A stretch of 64,000 nucleotides of DNA from JANNSO01 sp964485395 (GCA_964485395.1 CAZAJF010000004.1:1-64000), one strand, 5' to 3'. Positions 7,905 through 17,258 are shown, numbered from the stretch's first letter. Translations and numbers: made by a program. Notes: generated from the sequence alone by a model not told the origin.

Positions 7905-7994
7905 GGGCCTAACAATACAGAAAAAACGCATGCACTACAACCAAGAAACGGAAGCTTTCAGCCTTGCGCTGAAACGTGGTATACTGTTTTCGAG

Positions 7995-8975
7995 ATGAAA
8001 AGAATTTCCAAGGCGCTCGTCATCGCGTTCGGTCTCCTCTTTCTCGGCGCGACGCTGCTGAACATAGATTTAATCCGCGCTTCGCGCGCAGCCTTGTCGA
8101 GCGGAGTGTTCAGGGACAAATCGACGATTCCCGCCGCCCGCTTCCACATTCTCGTAATTCTGCCCGAGGGACGCGACACTTCCTTCTTCTCAGGCTTCCT
8201 TGGCGGAATACTCGATTCAGCGGAAAAGAAAAACGCGGCCGTGCAAATACTGCGATATACGGAAGATTCCGAATCGGAGGCCGAGCGTTTTTTTGAGATA
8301 GGGCTGAACGCGGGCGTGGACGGAATTATCATGTATATACCAAAGACCGGAAGGCTCATGGCGTATGCCCAGCAAGCCGAGGCCGCCGGAACCGCGTTCG
8401 TTCCGGCCAGCACCAATCCGCCCCCTGAAGGCTTGCGCATTTTCATCGGCTCAAGCGCGTTCAGGCACGGGCAAGCCGGAGGCTCGTTTATAAGGACGCT
8501 GAACGTGATTCCCCGCGTAGGGCTTATTCTGGGGCCGGACTCCGAGGGCCTTCTCGCGGATGACCCGATCTACCAGGGGATACGCTCTGAACTGGGAAGC
8601 GCGGGAAAAATCGTCGCGGTAGCCCGCTCGAGACCCGGTCTGTTCTCCGGGGAGGAAACCGCGGCGCTCATGATACGCCAGAATCCGTCGATCAACATAC
8701 TTTTCTGCGCGGACGCGAAAGACAGCGCCGGCGTCGCCCAGCTTATCGTGGACATGAACAGGGTACGGGACATCGCCATAATCGGCACGGACGATTCCCC
8801 GGAGATAAACCGCTATCTTGAAAAAGGCGTGATAGCGGCGAGCGTACTGCGCGATGCACGTACGATGGGCCGCGAATCCCTGGAATCCGTGATGCGCATA
8901 AACGAGAGCCGCGATTTCATAGTAAGCACGGAAACGGGAGTCACCATAAAAACGGGAAACAGGTACCGCGAATGA
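7995..8975 (+). CDS. Membrane-anchored sugar-binding sensor protein (XylFII-like)
   Basis: Periplasmic-binding-protein fold of the ribose/xylose type (326 residues): an N-terminal hydrophobic segment (about residues 7-22) without a lipobox, then FHILVILPEGRDTSFFSGFLGGILDSAEKK, GLNAGVDGIIMYIPKTG and IGTDDSPEINRYLEKGVIAASV. Its stop overlaps the histidine-kinase start by 4 bases (ATGA). This order matches the known XylFII-LytS-YesN three-component system of Clostridium, where the binding protein feeds sugar occupancy to the kinase. An extended -10 (TGGTATACT, 7977-7985) ends 9 bases before the ATG and no Shine-Dalgarno is seen. Fold sure; the sensor role is inferred from context. Confidence 0.82.
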   Translation: MKRISKALVIAFGLLFLGATLLNIDLIRASRAALSSGVFRDKSTIPAARFHILVILPEGRDTSFFSGFLGGILDSAEKKNAAVQILRYTEDSESEAERFFEIGLNAGVDGIIMYIPKTGRLMAYAQQAEAAGTAFVPASTNPPPEGLRIFIGSSAFRHGQAGGSFIRTLNVIPRVGLILGPDSEGLLADDPIYQGIRSELGSAGKIVAVARSRPGLFSGEETAALMIRQNPSINILFCADAKDSAGVAQLIVDMNRVRDIAIIGTDDSPEINRYLEKGVIAASVLRDARTMGRESLESVMRINESRDFIVSTETGVTIKTGNRYRE

Positions 8976-10444
8976 TGCCCACGACCATGCGCGGTAAAAT
9001 CATAACCTACTCGGCCCTGATACTGCTTATCACCGCGTCGGCCACGTTCTACACCGGGCTGGCGAGCGCCGGGTTGACGCGAAGCGTGGAGATACTGTTT
9101 CGCAACAATATATTCATGCAGGAAATTCGCGACGGGTTGGACGCGACCGAGACGAGCCTTACAATATACCTGACCACGAAAAGCACGGAATCGCTGAAAG
9201 GCTACATCAGGTTTTCAACGAAGCTTGCGGACTCCACGGGCAAGCTCAACCGGGAAATCCGCAATGACGAATCACTCTTGCTTCAGCGTAATCTTTCGGG
9301 GATACTGCGCAATTACCTGCGGGCCGCGGAGGCGTGCGTCGGCGCGAAACGCGGCAGGGATATCGGGGGCTACACCGCAGGGTTCGAGACGGCCCGGAAT
9401 CTCGCCCTGCTCGCGCGGCAGATCGCCTCCATCAGCGAAAAGATATTCCTAGCCGATTCGCTGAAAGCCTTCTCGAGTTTTCAATCCAGGATATCCACCG
9501 TCCTGCTTACCAACACGGTTTTGCTGCTGGCCGCGCACCTGACGGGATTCATGCTCATGGTACGGTATTCCTTCAGGCTCACCGATCCGCTGTCCAAGCT
9601 TGCGGCCGCGGCCGTGGCCATCGGCAACGGTGAGTACGCGCATGAGCTTCCCGCGGTAAGTTCTTCCGACGAGATAGGCACCACCACAGCGGCCTTTGCC
9701 AGCATGCAGAAAAGCATTCAAAACGCCTTCAGCGAACTCGAGACGAAAGCGGAGCTCGAGCGCACGCTGCTCGGCGAGCGCGTACGCAACCTTGCCATGG
9801 AGCACAAACTCAAGGACGCCGAACTTCTGGCGCTGCAGACGCAGATCAACCCCCACTTTCTTTTTAACACGCTGTCGGCGGGAATGAACCTTGCCCTCAC
9901 CGAGGACGCCGACAAAACGGCCGACTTCCTGGAGAACCTGGCGGCGTTCATACGCTACGCCTTGAAGCCGCCGTCCCGCTCGGTATCCGTCTCCGAGGAA
10001 ATCGAGTGCGCCGAGCGCTATATCTGGCTGATGCGCCTGCGTTTCGGCGACCGCTACCGTTTTGAGATAGAGGCGGACGAGGAAGTCTCGGGAGTGGAAA
10101 CCCCCGCGCTGGTCCTGCAACCGCTCATCGAGAACGCCTTTGCCCACGGGCTCAAGAACGTCGAGTCCGGCGGCGTCATAAAGCTTCGCTCGTACCGCTT
10201 GGGCGCCGACGCCGTCCTTTCGGTGGAAGACAACGGCGAGGGCATGTCCCGCGCGGAGATGGACAGGCTGCTCGCGGACCAGTCGCAGGACGAAAATCAG
10301 GCTCCCGGCGGCATAGGCCTCCACAACGTGATTAAAAGGGTATCGCTCGCAACCGCAGGCAAAGGCAGGATAGCCATTTCCGGCGGCCCCAGGCAGGGAA
10401 CCGTAGTTACGATTTATTTACCGTTCGACGGATACCGCTCATGA
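8972..10444 (+). CDS. Sensor histidine kinase, LytS/YesM type
   Basis: Membrane kinase of 490 residues. A membrane segment at about residues 10-28, an extracytoplasmic helical region, a second membrane segment at about 172-196, a HAMP domain (RYSFRLTDPLSKLAAAAVAI), then the His-kinase domain with the phosphoacceptor motif LQTQINPHFLFNTL, His295, and a HATPase_c domain (LQPLIENAFAHGLKN as N box; VEDNGEGM and GGIGLHNV). It overlaps the genes on both sides by 4 bases, so the three-gene sensing unit is translationally coupled. It should phosphorylate the next gene product. The ligand is unknown; a pentose or other monosaccharide is likely from the transporter downstream. Confidence 0.93.
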   Translation: MMPTTMRGKIITYSALILLITASATFYTGLASAGLTRSVEILFRNNIFMQEIRDGLDATETSLTIYLTTKSTESLKGYIRFSTKLADSTGKLNREIRNDESLLLQRNLSGILRNYLRAAEACVGAKRGRDIGGYTAGFETARNLALLARQIASISEKIFLADSLKAFSSFQSRISTVLLTNTVLLLAAHLTGFMLMVRYSFRLTDPLSKLAAAAVAIGNGEYAHELPAVSSSDEIGTTTAAFASMQKSIQNAFSELETKAELERTLLGERVRNLAMEHKLKDAELLALQTQINPHFLFNTLSAGMNLALTEDADKTADFLENLAAFIRYALKPPSRSVSVSEEIECAERYIWLMRLRFGDRYRFEIEADEEVSGVETPALVLQPLIENAFAHGLKNVESGGVIKLRSYRLGADAVLSVEDNGEGMSRAEMDRLLADQSQDENQAPGGIGLHNVIKRVSLATAGKGRIAISGGPRQGTVVTIYLPFDGYRS

Positions 10445-11994
10445 CGCGCATCATGATCGTGGACGACGAGAGGCCGGTCGCCGAATCCATTTCCCTCATC
10501 GTCAAGCGCGACCTCGGAACGGAATTCACCGTGTGCGCCACGGCGTCGTCCGGCCGGGAAGCGATTGAAAAAGCCGCGCCGTCGGCTGCCGAGATAATCC
10601 TGATGGACGTTCGCATGCCCGGGATTTCCGGGCTGGACGTGATCCGGGAGATTCGCAGGGCGGGAACTTCCGCCGCATTCATCCTGATTACCGCCTACGA
10701 GCGTTTCGACATAGCCAAGGAAGCGGTGGCCATGGGAATCGTCGACTACCTGCTCAAGCCCGTATCCAAGGACAAACTCGCGTCGGCCCTGCATTCCGCC
10801 CGCGATTACATAAGGAAAAGCAGGGAGTTCGAGAGCAAGGAAATAGCCTACCGGGAGCGCGAGGAATGGATGCTCGCGTTCATGGAATCGGCTTTTTTCC
10901 ACGGGATGATGCTGGGAGAACGGCTCACGCCGGAAAACGACGCGAAATACCGCGAGATATTCGGTTTCGGCTCCGGCCCCATGCTCACCGGGGCGCTTTG
11001 CTACCGGGCACTCCCCGGCCTCGCCGACGCGGCCAGTTACTCGGAGCGGCTGCACGAGAGCGTCCGCGCGAGCTTCCGATACAAGACGAAGGCCGTGGCG
11101 GGCCCGCTTGTGGGGAACGTCGCGGCGTTCGCCGTACCCCTGGACGCTGAAAAAGACGCCGCCGAGACAGGCAGGCAGCTGCGCGCGATGCTCGCGGACA
11201 GCCATCGGGAGGAATGTTCGCGCGGCGGCATTCGCCTCGGCCTTTCGGAACCGGGACAACTCGCCGACGCGTGGAGGGCCTGGCCCAAGGCGCTCGCGGA
11301 GGCAGCGGGAGAATCGGAGGCAGCGGAGCAGACCACCGAGAATTTCCGTGACGACGGAAATTTCCACTCCGCGCTCATGGCGGGCGACGCCGGATCGGCG
11401 AGGGTTTCGCTCGAGAGCATACTGGGCGCGCCCGACGGACCCGGACGTCCAGAGTCCGCGCTCCGTTATAGAATAATCGCTCTTTTCGGCTCGGCCTACG
11501 CGGCGGCATGCGGCAGGGAGATGATCTCCCCGTCGGCCGCGGCCTCCTTCCTGCGCTTCGAGGATATCGAGGCGTCGTCCTCGCTGGAAACCTTGCGCGC
11601 AAACGCGAGGCTGCGGTTCGCAGTGCTCTCCGCGATTACCGACGGCGCGCGGCTGCGCTCGCCGCTGGCCCTGAAGGCCGTCAATTACCTCGAGCGGAAT
11701 TTCGGAAAGCAGATAAGCCTGGAGACGAGCGCGGACGAACTCGGCGTTTCCCCGTCGCGGCTCTCCAAGGTTTTCATAGAGGAGACCGGGAGGGGCTTTT
11801 CCGACTACCTCATTCAACTCCGGATAGACCACGCAAAGCTGCTGCTATCGAGTAAAGACGCCTCCATCAAGGAAGTGAGCAGCGAGTGCGGCTATGGGGA
11901 CCCCAACTATTTCTCGAGGCTTTTCAAAAAAATCACCGGCGTTACGCCGACTAATTTCATGTCAGGCGCGGCGGAAGGAAACGACAATGTCTAA
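10441..11994 (+). CDS. Response regulator, YesN type (REC plus AraC-family HTH)
   Basis: The 517-residue protein has an N-terminal receiver domain (IMIVDDERPVAESIS; phosphoacceptor Asp56 in ILMDVRMPG; Lys in YLLKPVSKDKL), a middle region of about 270 residues without a recognised domain, and a C-terminal double helix-turn-helix of AraC type (ISLETSADELGVSPSRLSKV ... EVSSECGYGDPNYFSRLFKK). It should activate sugar-uptake genes when phosphorylated by the preceding kinase; the nearest target is the chvE-like operon that follows. The stop overlaps the next start by 8 bases. Confidence 0.93.
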   Translation: MTRIMIVDDERPVAESISLIVKRDLGTEFTVCATASSGREAIEKAAPSAAEIILMDVRMPGISGLDVIREIRRAGTSAAFILITAYERFDIAKEAVAMGIVDYLLKPVSKDKLASALHSARDYIRKSREFESKEIAYREREEWMLAFMESAFFHGMMLGERLTPENDAKYREIFGFGSGPMLTGALCYRALPGLADAASYSERLHESVRASFRYKTKAVAGPLVGNVAAFAVPLDAEKDAAETGRQLRAMLADSHREECSRGGIRLGLSEPGQLADAWRAWPKALAEAAGESEAAEQTTENFRDDGNFHSALMAGDAGSARVSLESILGAPDGPGRPESALRYRIIALFGSAYAAACGREMISPSAAASFLRFEDIEASSSLETLRANARLRFAVLSAITDGARLRSPLALKAVNYLERNFGKQISLETSADELGVSPSRLSKVFIEETGRGFSDYLIQLRIDHAKLLLSSKDASIKEVSSECGYGDPNYFSRLFKKITGVTPTNFMSGAAEGNDNV

Positions 11995-13066
11995 CCGGAA
12001 CAGGCAGACCAAATGGCGGCACCGGAGAATCAGCATCCGGCTTCTGTTACTAAATATTTGCATTCTTGCCCTCGCGGCGCAAACGCTCCTCGCCTGCGCG
12101 CCACGGAAAGCGGTACACCCCAAGAACGGGAAAGTTCTCGTGGGATTTTCAATGGATTCCCTCGTCGTGGAGCGATGGAAGCGCGACCTTGAGATATTCA
12201 GCCGGTCGCTCGAGGATCTCGGCGCCGGCCTCATCGTCAAGATCGCGGACCAGGACCCGGACGTGCAGATCGCGCAGGTAAAGGAGCTGATCGCCTCCGG
12301 CATAGACGTTTTGGTAATCATCCCGAACGATGCCGACAAGCTCAGCGCCGTGGTTCGCGAAGCCAAGGCCGCGGGAATCCCGGTGCTCAGCTACGACAGG
12401 CTCGTCAGGAAGGCGGGCGCCACCCTGTATATTTCCTACGACAACGAAAAAGTCGGCAGCCTCATGGCGGAGGCAATGTGCAAATCCGTACCGGAAGGAA
12501 ACTACGTTATTCTGAACGGCCCCCGAATCGACAATAACGCCGCGATGATCAACGCAGGCATACATAAAATACTGGATTCGAAAATAGCGGCCGGAGAATT
12601 GAAGATAGCAGCCGAGATATGGCCATCCACATGGGACAGCGAAGAGGCCAGGAGGGCAATGGAGCAGGTTGTGCTCAGAAACAAACCGATAAACGCCGTG
12701 CTCTGCGGAAACGACATGCTCGCGGAGGCAGCGATCCAAGTGCTTACGGAAAACAGGCTCATCGATACGGTAAAGGTATCGGGGCAGGACGCCGAGCTTG
12801 CCGCGTGCCAGAGAATAGCCGAGGGATCGCAATTCATCACCGTGTACAAGCCGATCGACGCCCTCGCCTTGAAGGCCGCAGGCTTCGCAGTGATGCTTGC
12901 CAGGGGAGAATCCGCCCAGACTTCGGCTACCGTGGACGATGGCCTGGGCAAGATTCCCTTTGTTCGCCTCGACCCTATGCTCGTTACCCGCGAGTTGCTG
13001 GAATCCACCGTTATTCGGGATGGATTCCATGAAAAAGACGATATCTACCGAAACGTCGTCCGATAA
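11987..13066 (+). CDS. Sugar-binding lipoprotein, XylF/ChvE-like
   Basis: A second periplasmic binding protein (359 residues). The ATG at 11987 is chosen because GGAAGGA lies just upstream and the product then has a basic start and a lipoprotein signal ending LLAC (lipobox). The mature part follows the xylose-binding family: VLVGFSMDSLVVERWKRDLE, LIASGIDVLVIIPNDADKLS, GIPVLSYDRLVRKAG, GQDAELAACQRIAEGSQFIT. It overlaps the response regulator, so it is made with the sensing genes, whereas the chvE-like gene starts 176 bases later with its own leader. Either a second uptake receptor with a different sugar range or part of sensing. Confidence 0.88.
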   Translation: MSNRNRQTKWRHRRISIRLLLLNICILALAAQTLLACAPRKAVHPKNGKVLVGFSMDSLVVERWKRDLEIFSRSLEDLGAGLIVKIADQDPDVQIAQVKELIASGIDVLVIIPNDADKLSAVVREAKAAGIPVLSYDRLVRKAGATLYISYDNEKVGSLMAEAMCKSVPEGNYVILNGPRIDNNAAMINAGIHKILDSKIAAGELKIAAEIWPSTWDSEEARRAMEQVVLRNKPINAVLCGNDMLAEAAIQVLTENRLIDTVKVSGQDAELAACQRIAEGSQFITVYKPIDALALKAAGFAVMLARGESAQTSATVDDGLGKIPFVRLDPMLVTRELLESTVIRDGFHEKDDIYRNVVR

Positions 13067-13242
13067 TCTGGACTATTACGCTGCGACAGGCGCGAAAAAT
13101 GCTAACCGAGTTTTGACGGAAACCCGCAGCGGATAAGTGAAGAATTTCAACATATCTTTCCTGATGACGGAATTTGAAAGCGGATTGACAATAGTGACAA
13201 CGCGGGAGAGATTCCGCGAAATCACGCAAGGGAGGGTACTAT
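13067..13242 (+). promoter_or_regulatory. Candidate regulated promoter region of the ChvE-type transporter
   Basis: This 176-base gap contains TTGACA at 13185-13190 without a strong -10 at the right spacing, which would fit an activator-dependent promoter. The inverted pair TTTCAA ... TTGAAA (about 13145-13178) is a candidate site for the YesN-type regulator upstream. AGGGAGGGT before the ATG is a good ribosome binding site. Confidence 0.4.
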
Positions 13243-14325
13243 ATGAAACGTACTCTGGTTCTTTTTTCCGCATTGTTACTGACGGCAGTTTTCGCGATGA
13301 GCGCAATCGCGCAAGTCCAAGTAGGCATCGTGCTTCCGACCAAAGACGAGCCGCGCTGGCTCCAGGATCAGACGCGCTTCCTCGACGCGCTCAAGTCCGC
13401 CGGCGTTACGGCTGAAGTTGTTTTCAGCCAGGGCGATTCGGCCAGGGAAAAAGCCAATGTCGAAACCCTTATTACCAAGGGAATCAAAGTGCTCATTATC
13501 TGCCCGCAGGACGGAACCGCCGCAGCGGCCGCGGCCAACGCGGCACGCAAAGCCGGAGTCAAGGTAATTTCCTATGACAGGCTTATCCGGGAGACCGACG
13601 CGGTAGACTACTACGTGACCTTTGACAGCGTACAGGTCGGAGCCGCTTGGGGCACCTACCTCGTTAGCAAAGCTACCGGCAAGGGAAACAACCTGTACCT
13701 GTATGCCGGCGCTCCTTCCGACAATAACGCGTTCCTGTTCTTCCAGGGAGCCTGGACCGTGCTCCAGCCCAAGATCGCCGACGGCACCTTTATCGTACGG
13801 AACTCCGCCAAGGCAGCCGGACTGGCAACAAAAGCCGTGCTTACCCGCGACGAGCAGGCAAGCATAATCGGCCAGGTAACCACGAACTGGAGCTTCGCCG
13901 ACGCCAAGAACAAAGCCGAGGCCAACCTGACCACCGCCACCAAGGAAATGAAGGGCACCGCGTTCATCTGCGCGCCGAACGACGGCACCGCGCGATCCAT
14001 CGCCGACACCTTCGCCAAGGACAAGGATGTTACTAAATATTACATCACCGGCCAGGACGCGGAAATCCCATCGATCCAGTACATCATCGACGGCAAGCAG
14101 TCCATGACCGTGCTCAAGGACGTCCGCACCCTGGTGAGCGACGCCATCACGGCCGCCCTCGCCTACCTCAAGGGAACCGTCCCCGCCAAGACCTCGACCT
14201 ACAACAACGGCAAGATCGACGTTCCCGCGAAACCGACCGCCATCGTTACCGTCACCAAGGAAAACGTAAAGGCAGCCGTCATCGATTCCGGCTACTACCC
14301 GAAGACAAACTTTACCGGTCTCTAA
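13243..14325 (+). CDS. chvE: Multiple-sugar-binding periplasmic protein, ChvE type
   Basis: Binding protein of a monosaccharide ABC transporter (360 residues). It has a Sec signal peptide ending AIAQ (about residue 23, no lipobox), then the family order VQVGIVLPTKDEPRWLQDQ, LITKGIKVLIICPQDGTAAA, GVKVISYDRLIRETD, YAGAPSDNNAFLFFQGA, YYITGQDAEIPSIQYIIDGK, and the C-terminal VTKENVKAAVIDSGYY. These match ChvE of Agrobacterium closely in order. ChvE-type proteins bind glucose, galactose, arabinose or xylose. It is followed by a hairpin, then the ATPase and permease. Confidence 0.9.
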   Translation: MKRTLVLFSALLLTAVFAMSAIAQVQVGIVLPTKDEPRWLQDQTRFLDALKSAGVTAEVVFSQGDSAREKANVETLITKGIKVLIICPQDGTAAAAAANAARKAGVKVISYDRLIRETDAVDYYVTFDSVQVGAAWGTYLVSKATGKGNNLYLYAGAPSDNNAFLFFQGAWTVLQPKIADGTFIVRNSAKAAGLATKAVLTRDEQASIIGQVTTNWSFADAKNKAEANLTTATKEMKGTAFICAPNDGTARSIADTFAKDKDVTKYYITGQDAEIPSIQYIIDGKQSMTVLKDVRTLVSDAITAALAYLKGTVPAKTSTYNNGKIDVPAKPTAIVTVTKENVKAAVIDSGYYPKTNFTGL

Positions 14326-14361
14326 TCCTCGTAAGCGACAGCTCGAGACAGCGAGAGCGAC

Positions 14362-14400
14362 AGCCGGTTCCGGAAGCGAAAGCCGCCGGAGCCGGTTTTT
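14362..14400 (+). terminator. Intra-operon hairpin with T-run between chvE and the ATPase gene
   Basis: Arms AGCCGGTTCCGG and CCGGAGCCGGTT form a stem of 12 pairs (two wobbles) with a 12-base loop, followed directly by TTTTT (14396-14400). In many ABC operons a stem after the binding-protein gene stops part of transcription or protects the upstream mRNA, so the binding protein is made in excess. That role is inferred. Confidence 0.7.
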
Positions 14401-14443
14401 AATGCAAAGACCCAACTGCAGGCTTGCCGGAAGGCGGAACGAC

Positions 14444-15964
14444 ATGGAAACACCGATTCTTGAGATGAAGGACATCACGAAGACTTTTCCGGGCGTAAAG
14501 GCCCTCAACGGCGTCAGTTTCGCCGTGCGGCGCGGCGAAGTGCACTGCCTCGTCGGCGAGAACGGAGCGGGAAAATCCACGCTGATGAAAGTATTGAGCG
14601 GCGTGTACCCGCATGGCAGCTATGACGGCGAAATATTGTTCGGGGGATCGGTTCAAAAATTCGGAGGCATCGCCGACAGCGAGAAAGCCGGGATAGCCAT
14701 CATATACCAAGAACTTGCCCTGGTACCCGAGATGTCAGTTTTCGAGAACATTTTCCTCGGCAACGAATGCAGGAAAGGCATGACGGTAGATTGGAACGAA
14801 ACCCTGAAACGGGCCAAGGAAGTTCTCAAGAAAGTAAAGCTCGACGTGAATCCGAGCGCCAAGGTAAAAGACCTGGGCGTCGGGAAGCAGCAGCTCGTGG
14901 AAATAGCGAAAGCCCTTTCCAAGGACATCAGGCTGCTTATACTCGACGAGCCTACCGCAGCGCTCAACGAGGACGATTGCGACAATCTTCTCGACTTGAT
15001 CCGAGACCTCAAGAAAACCGGCGTCACCTGCGTGCTTATCAGCCATAAGCTCAAGGAAGTCGTGCGCATAGCGGACACGGTAACCGTGCTTCGGGACGGA
15101 AGCACCATCTGCACGCTGGACGCGAAAAAAGGCGAAGTAAACGAAAATATACTTATTAAGCACATGGTGGGCAGAGAGATAGAGAATATATTCCCCAAGC
15201 GAAAGCCCGCCGTATCGGACGAGACCATCCTTGAAGTCCGCAACTGGTGCGCCTACGACAAGAACCTGGGCCGCAAGGTTCTGAAAGACATCAGCTTCAG
15301 GCTCGCGAAAGGCGAGATAATAGGCTTCGCCGGGCTCATGGGATCGGGAAGGACAGAACTCGCGAAGAGCCTCTTCGGAAACCCCGATAATTACGTGCTC
15401 GACGGCGAGATGGTAGTGCTGGGCAAGACGCGCCGCTTCAAGCATACCCGCGACGCCATCGACGCCGGCCTCGCCTACGCGAGCGAAGACAGGAAAGGCA
15501 ACGGCCTCATCCTGATTCAGGATATAAAAAATAACATAACGCTGGCCAACCTGGAAAAACTCTCGAACAGCGGCGTGATCGACAAAAACGCCGAGATCAA
15601 GGTTTCCAACGAGTATAAAGGCGCCCTGCAGATCAAGGCCCCGAGCGTGGAACAGATCGTGGGAAACCTGAGCGGCGGCAACCAGCAAAAAGTATCCATC
15701 GCGAAATGGCTTTTCGTTGCCCCGCAGATCTTGATACTCGACGAACCGACCCGGGGCATCGACGTAGGTGCTAAATTCGAAATCTACACGCTCATGAACA
15801 AACTCGTTGAACAGGGGATGAGCATCATCATGATATCGTCCGAGCTCTCGGAAGTACTGGGCATGAGCGACAGGATATATACGGTTTCCGCCGGCCGGAT
15901 CAGCGGCGAACTGGCCGCATCTGAAGCGGATCAGGAAAAAATAATGCGTCTGGCCACGAGCTGA
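14444..15964 (+). CDS. gguA: Sugar ABC transporter ATPase (GguA/MmsA/XylG type)
   Basis: Double-domain ATPase of 506 residues that powers sugar uptake. The first ATPase half has GENGAGKSTLMKVLSGVYPH (Walker A), LGVGKQQLVEIAKALS (signature variant) and LILDEPTAALNEDD (Walker B); the second has GLMGSGRTELAKSLFG (degenerate Walker A), LSGGNQQKVSIAKWL and LILDEPTRGIDVGAK. The phrase HQELALVP-like (IIYQELALVPEMSVFENIFLGNE in three parts) resembles GguA of Agrobacterium. The ATG at 14444 follows GGAAGGCGGA; an upstream in-frame ATG has no such site. Confidence 0.92.
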   Translation: METPILEMKDITKTFPGVKALNGVSFAVRRGEVHCLVGENGAGKSTLMKVLSGVYPHGSYDGEILFGGSVQKFGGIADSEKAGIAIIYQELALVPEMSVFENIFLGNECRKGMTVDWNETLKRAKEVLKKVKLDVNPSAKVKDLGVGKQQLVEIAKALSKDIRLLILDEPTAALNEDDCDNLLDLIRDLKKTGVTCVLISHKLKEVVRIADTVTVLRDGSTICTLDAKKGEVNENILIKHMVGREIENIFPKRKPAVSDETILEVRNWCAYDKNLGRKVLKDISFRLAKGEIIGFAGLMGSGRTELAKSLFGNPDNYVLDGEMVVLGKTRRFKHTRDAIDAGLAYASEDRKGNGLILIQDIKNNITLANLEKLSNSGVIDKNAEIKVSNEYKGALQIKAPSVEQIVGNLSGGNQQKVSIAKWLFVAPQILILDEPTRGIDVGAKFEIYTLMNKLVEQGMSIIMISSELSEVLGMSDRIYTVSAGRISGELAASEADQEKIMRLATS

Positions 15965-15977
15965 AAGGGAGATACTT

Positions 15978-17165
15978 ATGATATTCAAAGACCTTAACCG
16001 CTACCTCCGGGAAAATGTGCGGGCGTACGGAATGTTCATCGCGCTGTTCGTCATCATGGGCATTTTCACATTGGCCACAAAAGGCGTGTTCATGTCTTCG
16101 CGCAACATCTCCGACCTCATGAACCAGACCGGATACATCGCCGTGCTTGCCATAGGCATGACCCTTGTAATAGTCATCCGTCATATAGACCTGTCCGTCG
16201 GATTCCTCGCGGGATTCCTCGGAGCGGTCGCGGCCATAGGCATGCAGCAGTGGAAGCTGCCCGTTTTCCTCGTGATCCCGATCGTCCTGTGCATCGGCAC
16301 CCTCGCCGGGCTCATCACGGCTTTTCCAGTGGCAAAACTCGGGCTGCCGTCGTTCGTCGCCTCGCTGGCGGGATGGCTCATCTACCGGGGCGTGCTGCTT
16401 CTCGTAACGTCCAAGACGGGAACGATCATCATCTCCAATGACATATTCAACGCGATCGGCAACGGATATATTCCGGACGTGATTCCCAAAGCTTCGGCTT
16501 TTCTGCCTGGTGTGCATAAACTCACCCTGCTATTGGGAATCTTCGCGATCGTGATGTTCAGCCTGCGCGAGATTCGGGTAAGGAACAGCAAAAAAGCCTA
16601 TAGCTTCGAAGTGCTGCCCACCGATTTATTCGTCTTGAAACTCGTGTTCATGACACTCATCCTGGGCGCCATAACCTGGGTACTCGCGGGATACAACGGC
16701 TTGTCATGGACGATAGTAATCGTGCTGGCGGTCGTGTTTGCCTACGATTTCGTGGCGCAGCAAACCGTATTGGGCAGGCATATCTACGCCGTGGGAGGAA
16801 ACCCCGAAGCTGCCGAGCTGTCCGGAATCAGCGTCAAGAAAATTACGTTCATCGTGTTCGGCTCCATGGGCCTCATGTGCGGCCTTTCCGGAATATTGTT
16901 CGCCTCGCGACTGCAGTCCGCCACCCCAACCGCGGGTACGCTGTTCGAGCTCGATGCGATTGCGGCCGCCTACATCGGCGGCGTCTCCGCCGCCGGAGGC
17001 GTGGGAAAGATAACCGGCTCGCTCGTTGGCGCGCTCGTGTACATCTCCCTCATGAACGGCATGAACCTGCTGGGAACGGACATCTCGCTCCAGTATGTAA
17101 TTAAAGGCGCGGTACTCGCCCTCGCCGTGGTCTTTGACGTGGCCACCCGCCGCAGCAAACGCTAA
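15978..17165 (+). CDS. gguB: Sugar ABC transporter permease (GguB/MmsB/XylH type)
   Basis: Membrane channel subunit of 395 residues with about ten hydrophobic segments. Diagnostic stretches are LMNQTGYIAVLAIGMTLVIV, IRHIDLSVGFLAGFLGAVAA, the permease loop GRHIYAVGGNPEAAELSGIS and AYIGGVSAAGGVGKITGSLVG. It lies 13 bases after the ATPase gene and ends at a strong terminator, so chvE-gguA-gguB form the transport unit. Homologues carry xylose, arabinose, galactose or glucose. Confidence 0.92.
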   Translation: MIFKDLNRYLRENVRAYGMFIALFVIMGIFTLATKGVFMSSRNISDLMNQTGYIAVLAIGMTLVIVIRHIDLSVGFLAGFLGAVAAIGMQQWKLPVFLVIPIVLCIGTLAGLITAFPVAKLGLPSFVASLAGWLIYRGVLLLVTSKTGTIIISNDIFNAIGNGYIPDVIPKASAFLPGVHKLTLLLGIFAIVMFSLREIRVRNSKKAYSFEVLPTDLFVLKLVFMTLILGAITWVLAGYNGLSWTIVIVLAVVFAYDFVAQQTVLGRHIYAVGGNPEAAELSGISVKKITFIVFGSMGLMCGLSGILFASRLQSATPTAGTLFELDAIAAAYIGGVSAAGGVGKITGSLVGALVYISLMNGMNLLGTDISLQYVIKGAVLALAVVFDVATRRSKR

Positions 17166-17184
17166 TTTTAGTTAACAGCAAGAC

Positions 17185-17226
17185 AAAACACCGGCCGGGG
17201 AAAATATTCCCGGCCGGTGTTTTTTA
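17185..17226 (+). terminator. Strong bidirectional terminator after the sugar operon
   Basis: CACCGGCCGGG and CCCGGCCGGTG arms with an AAAATATT-type loop, flanked by AAAACA on the left and TTTTTT on the right, so it works on both strands. It separates the sugar island from the convergent M48 protease gene. Confidence 0.92.
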
Positions 17227-17258
17227 TAGAGCGCATATATCAAGGAATCGGAGTGGCT

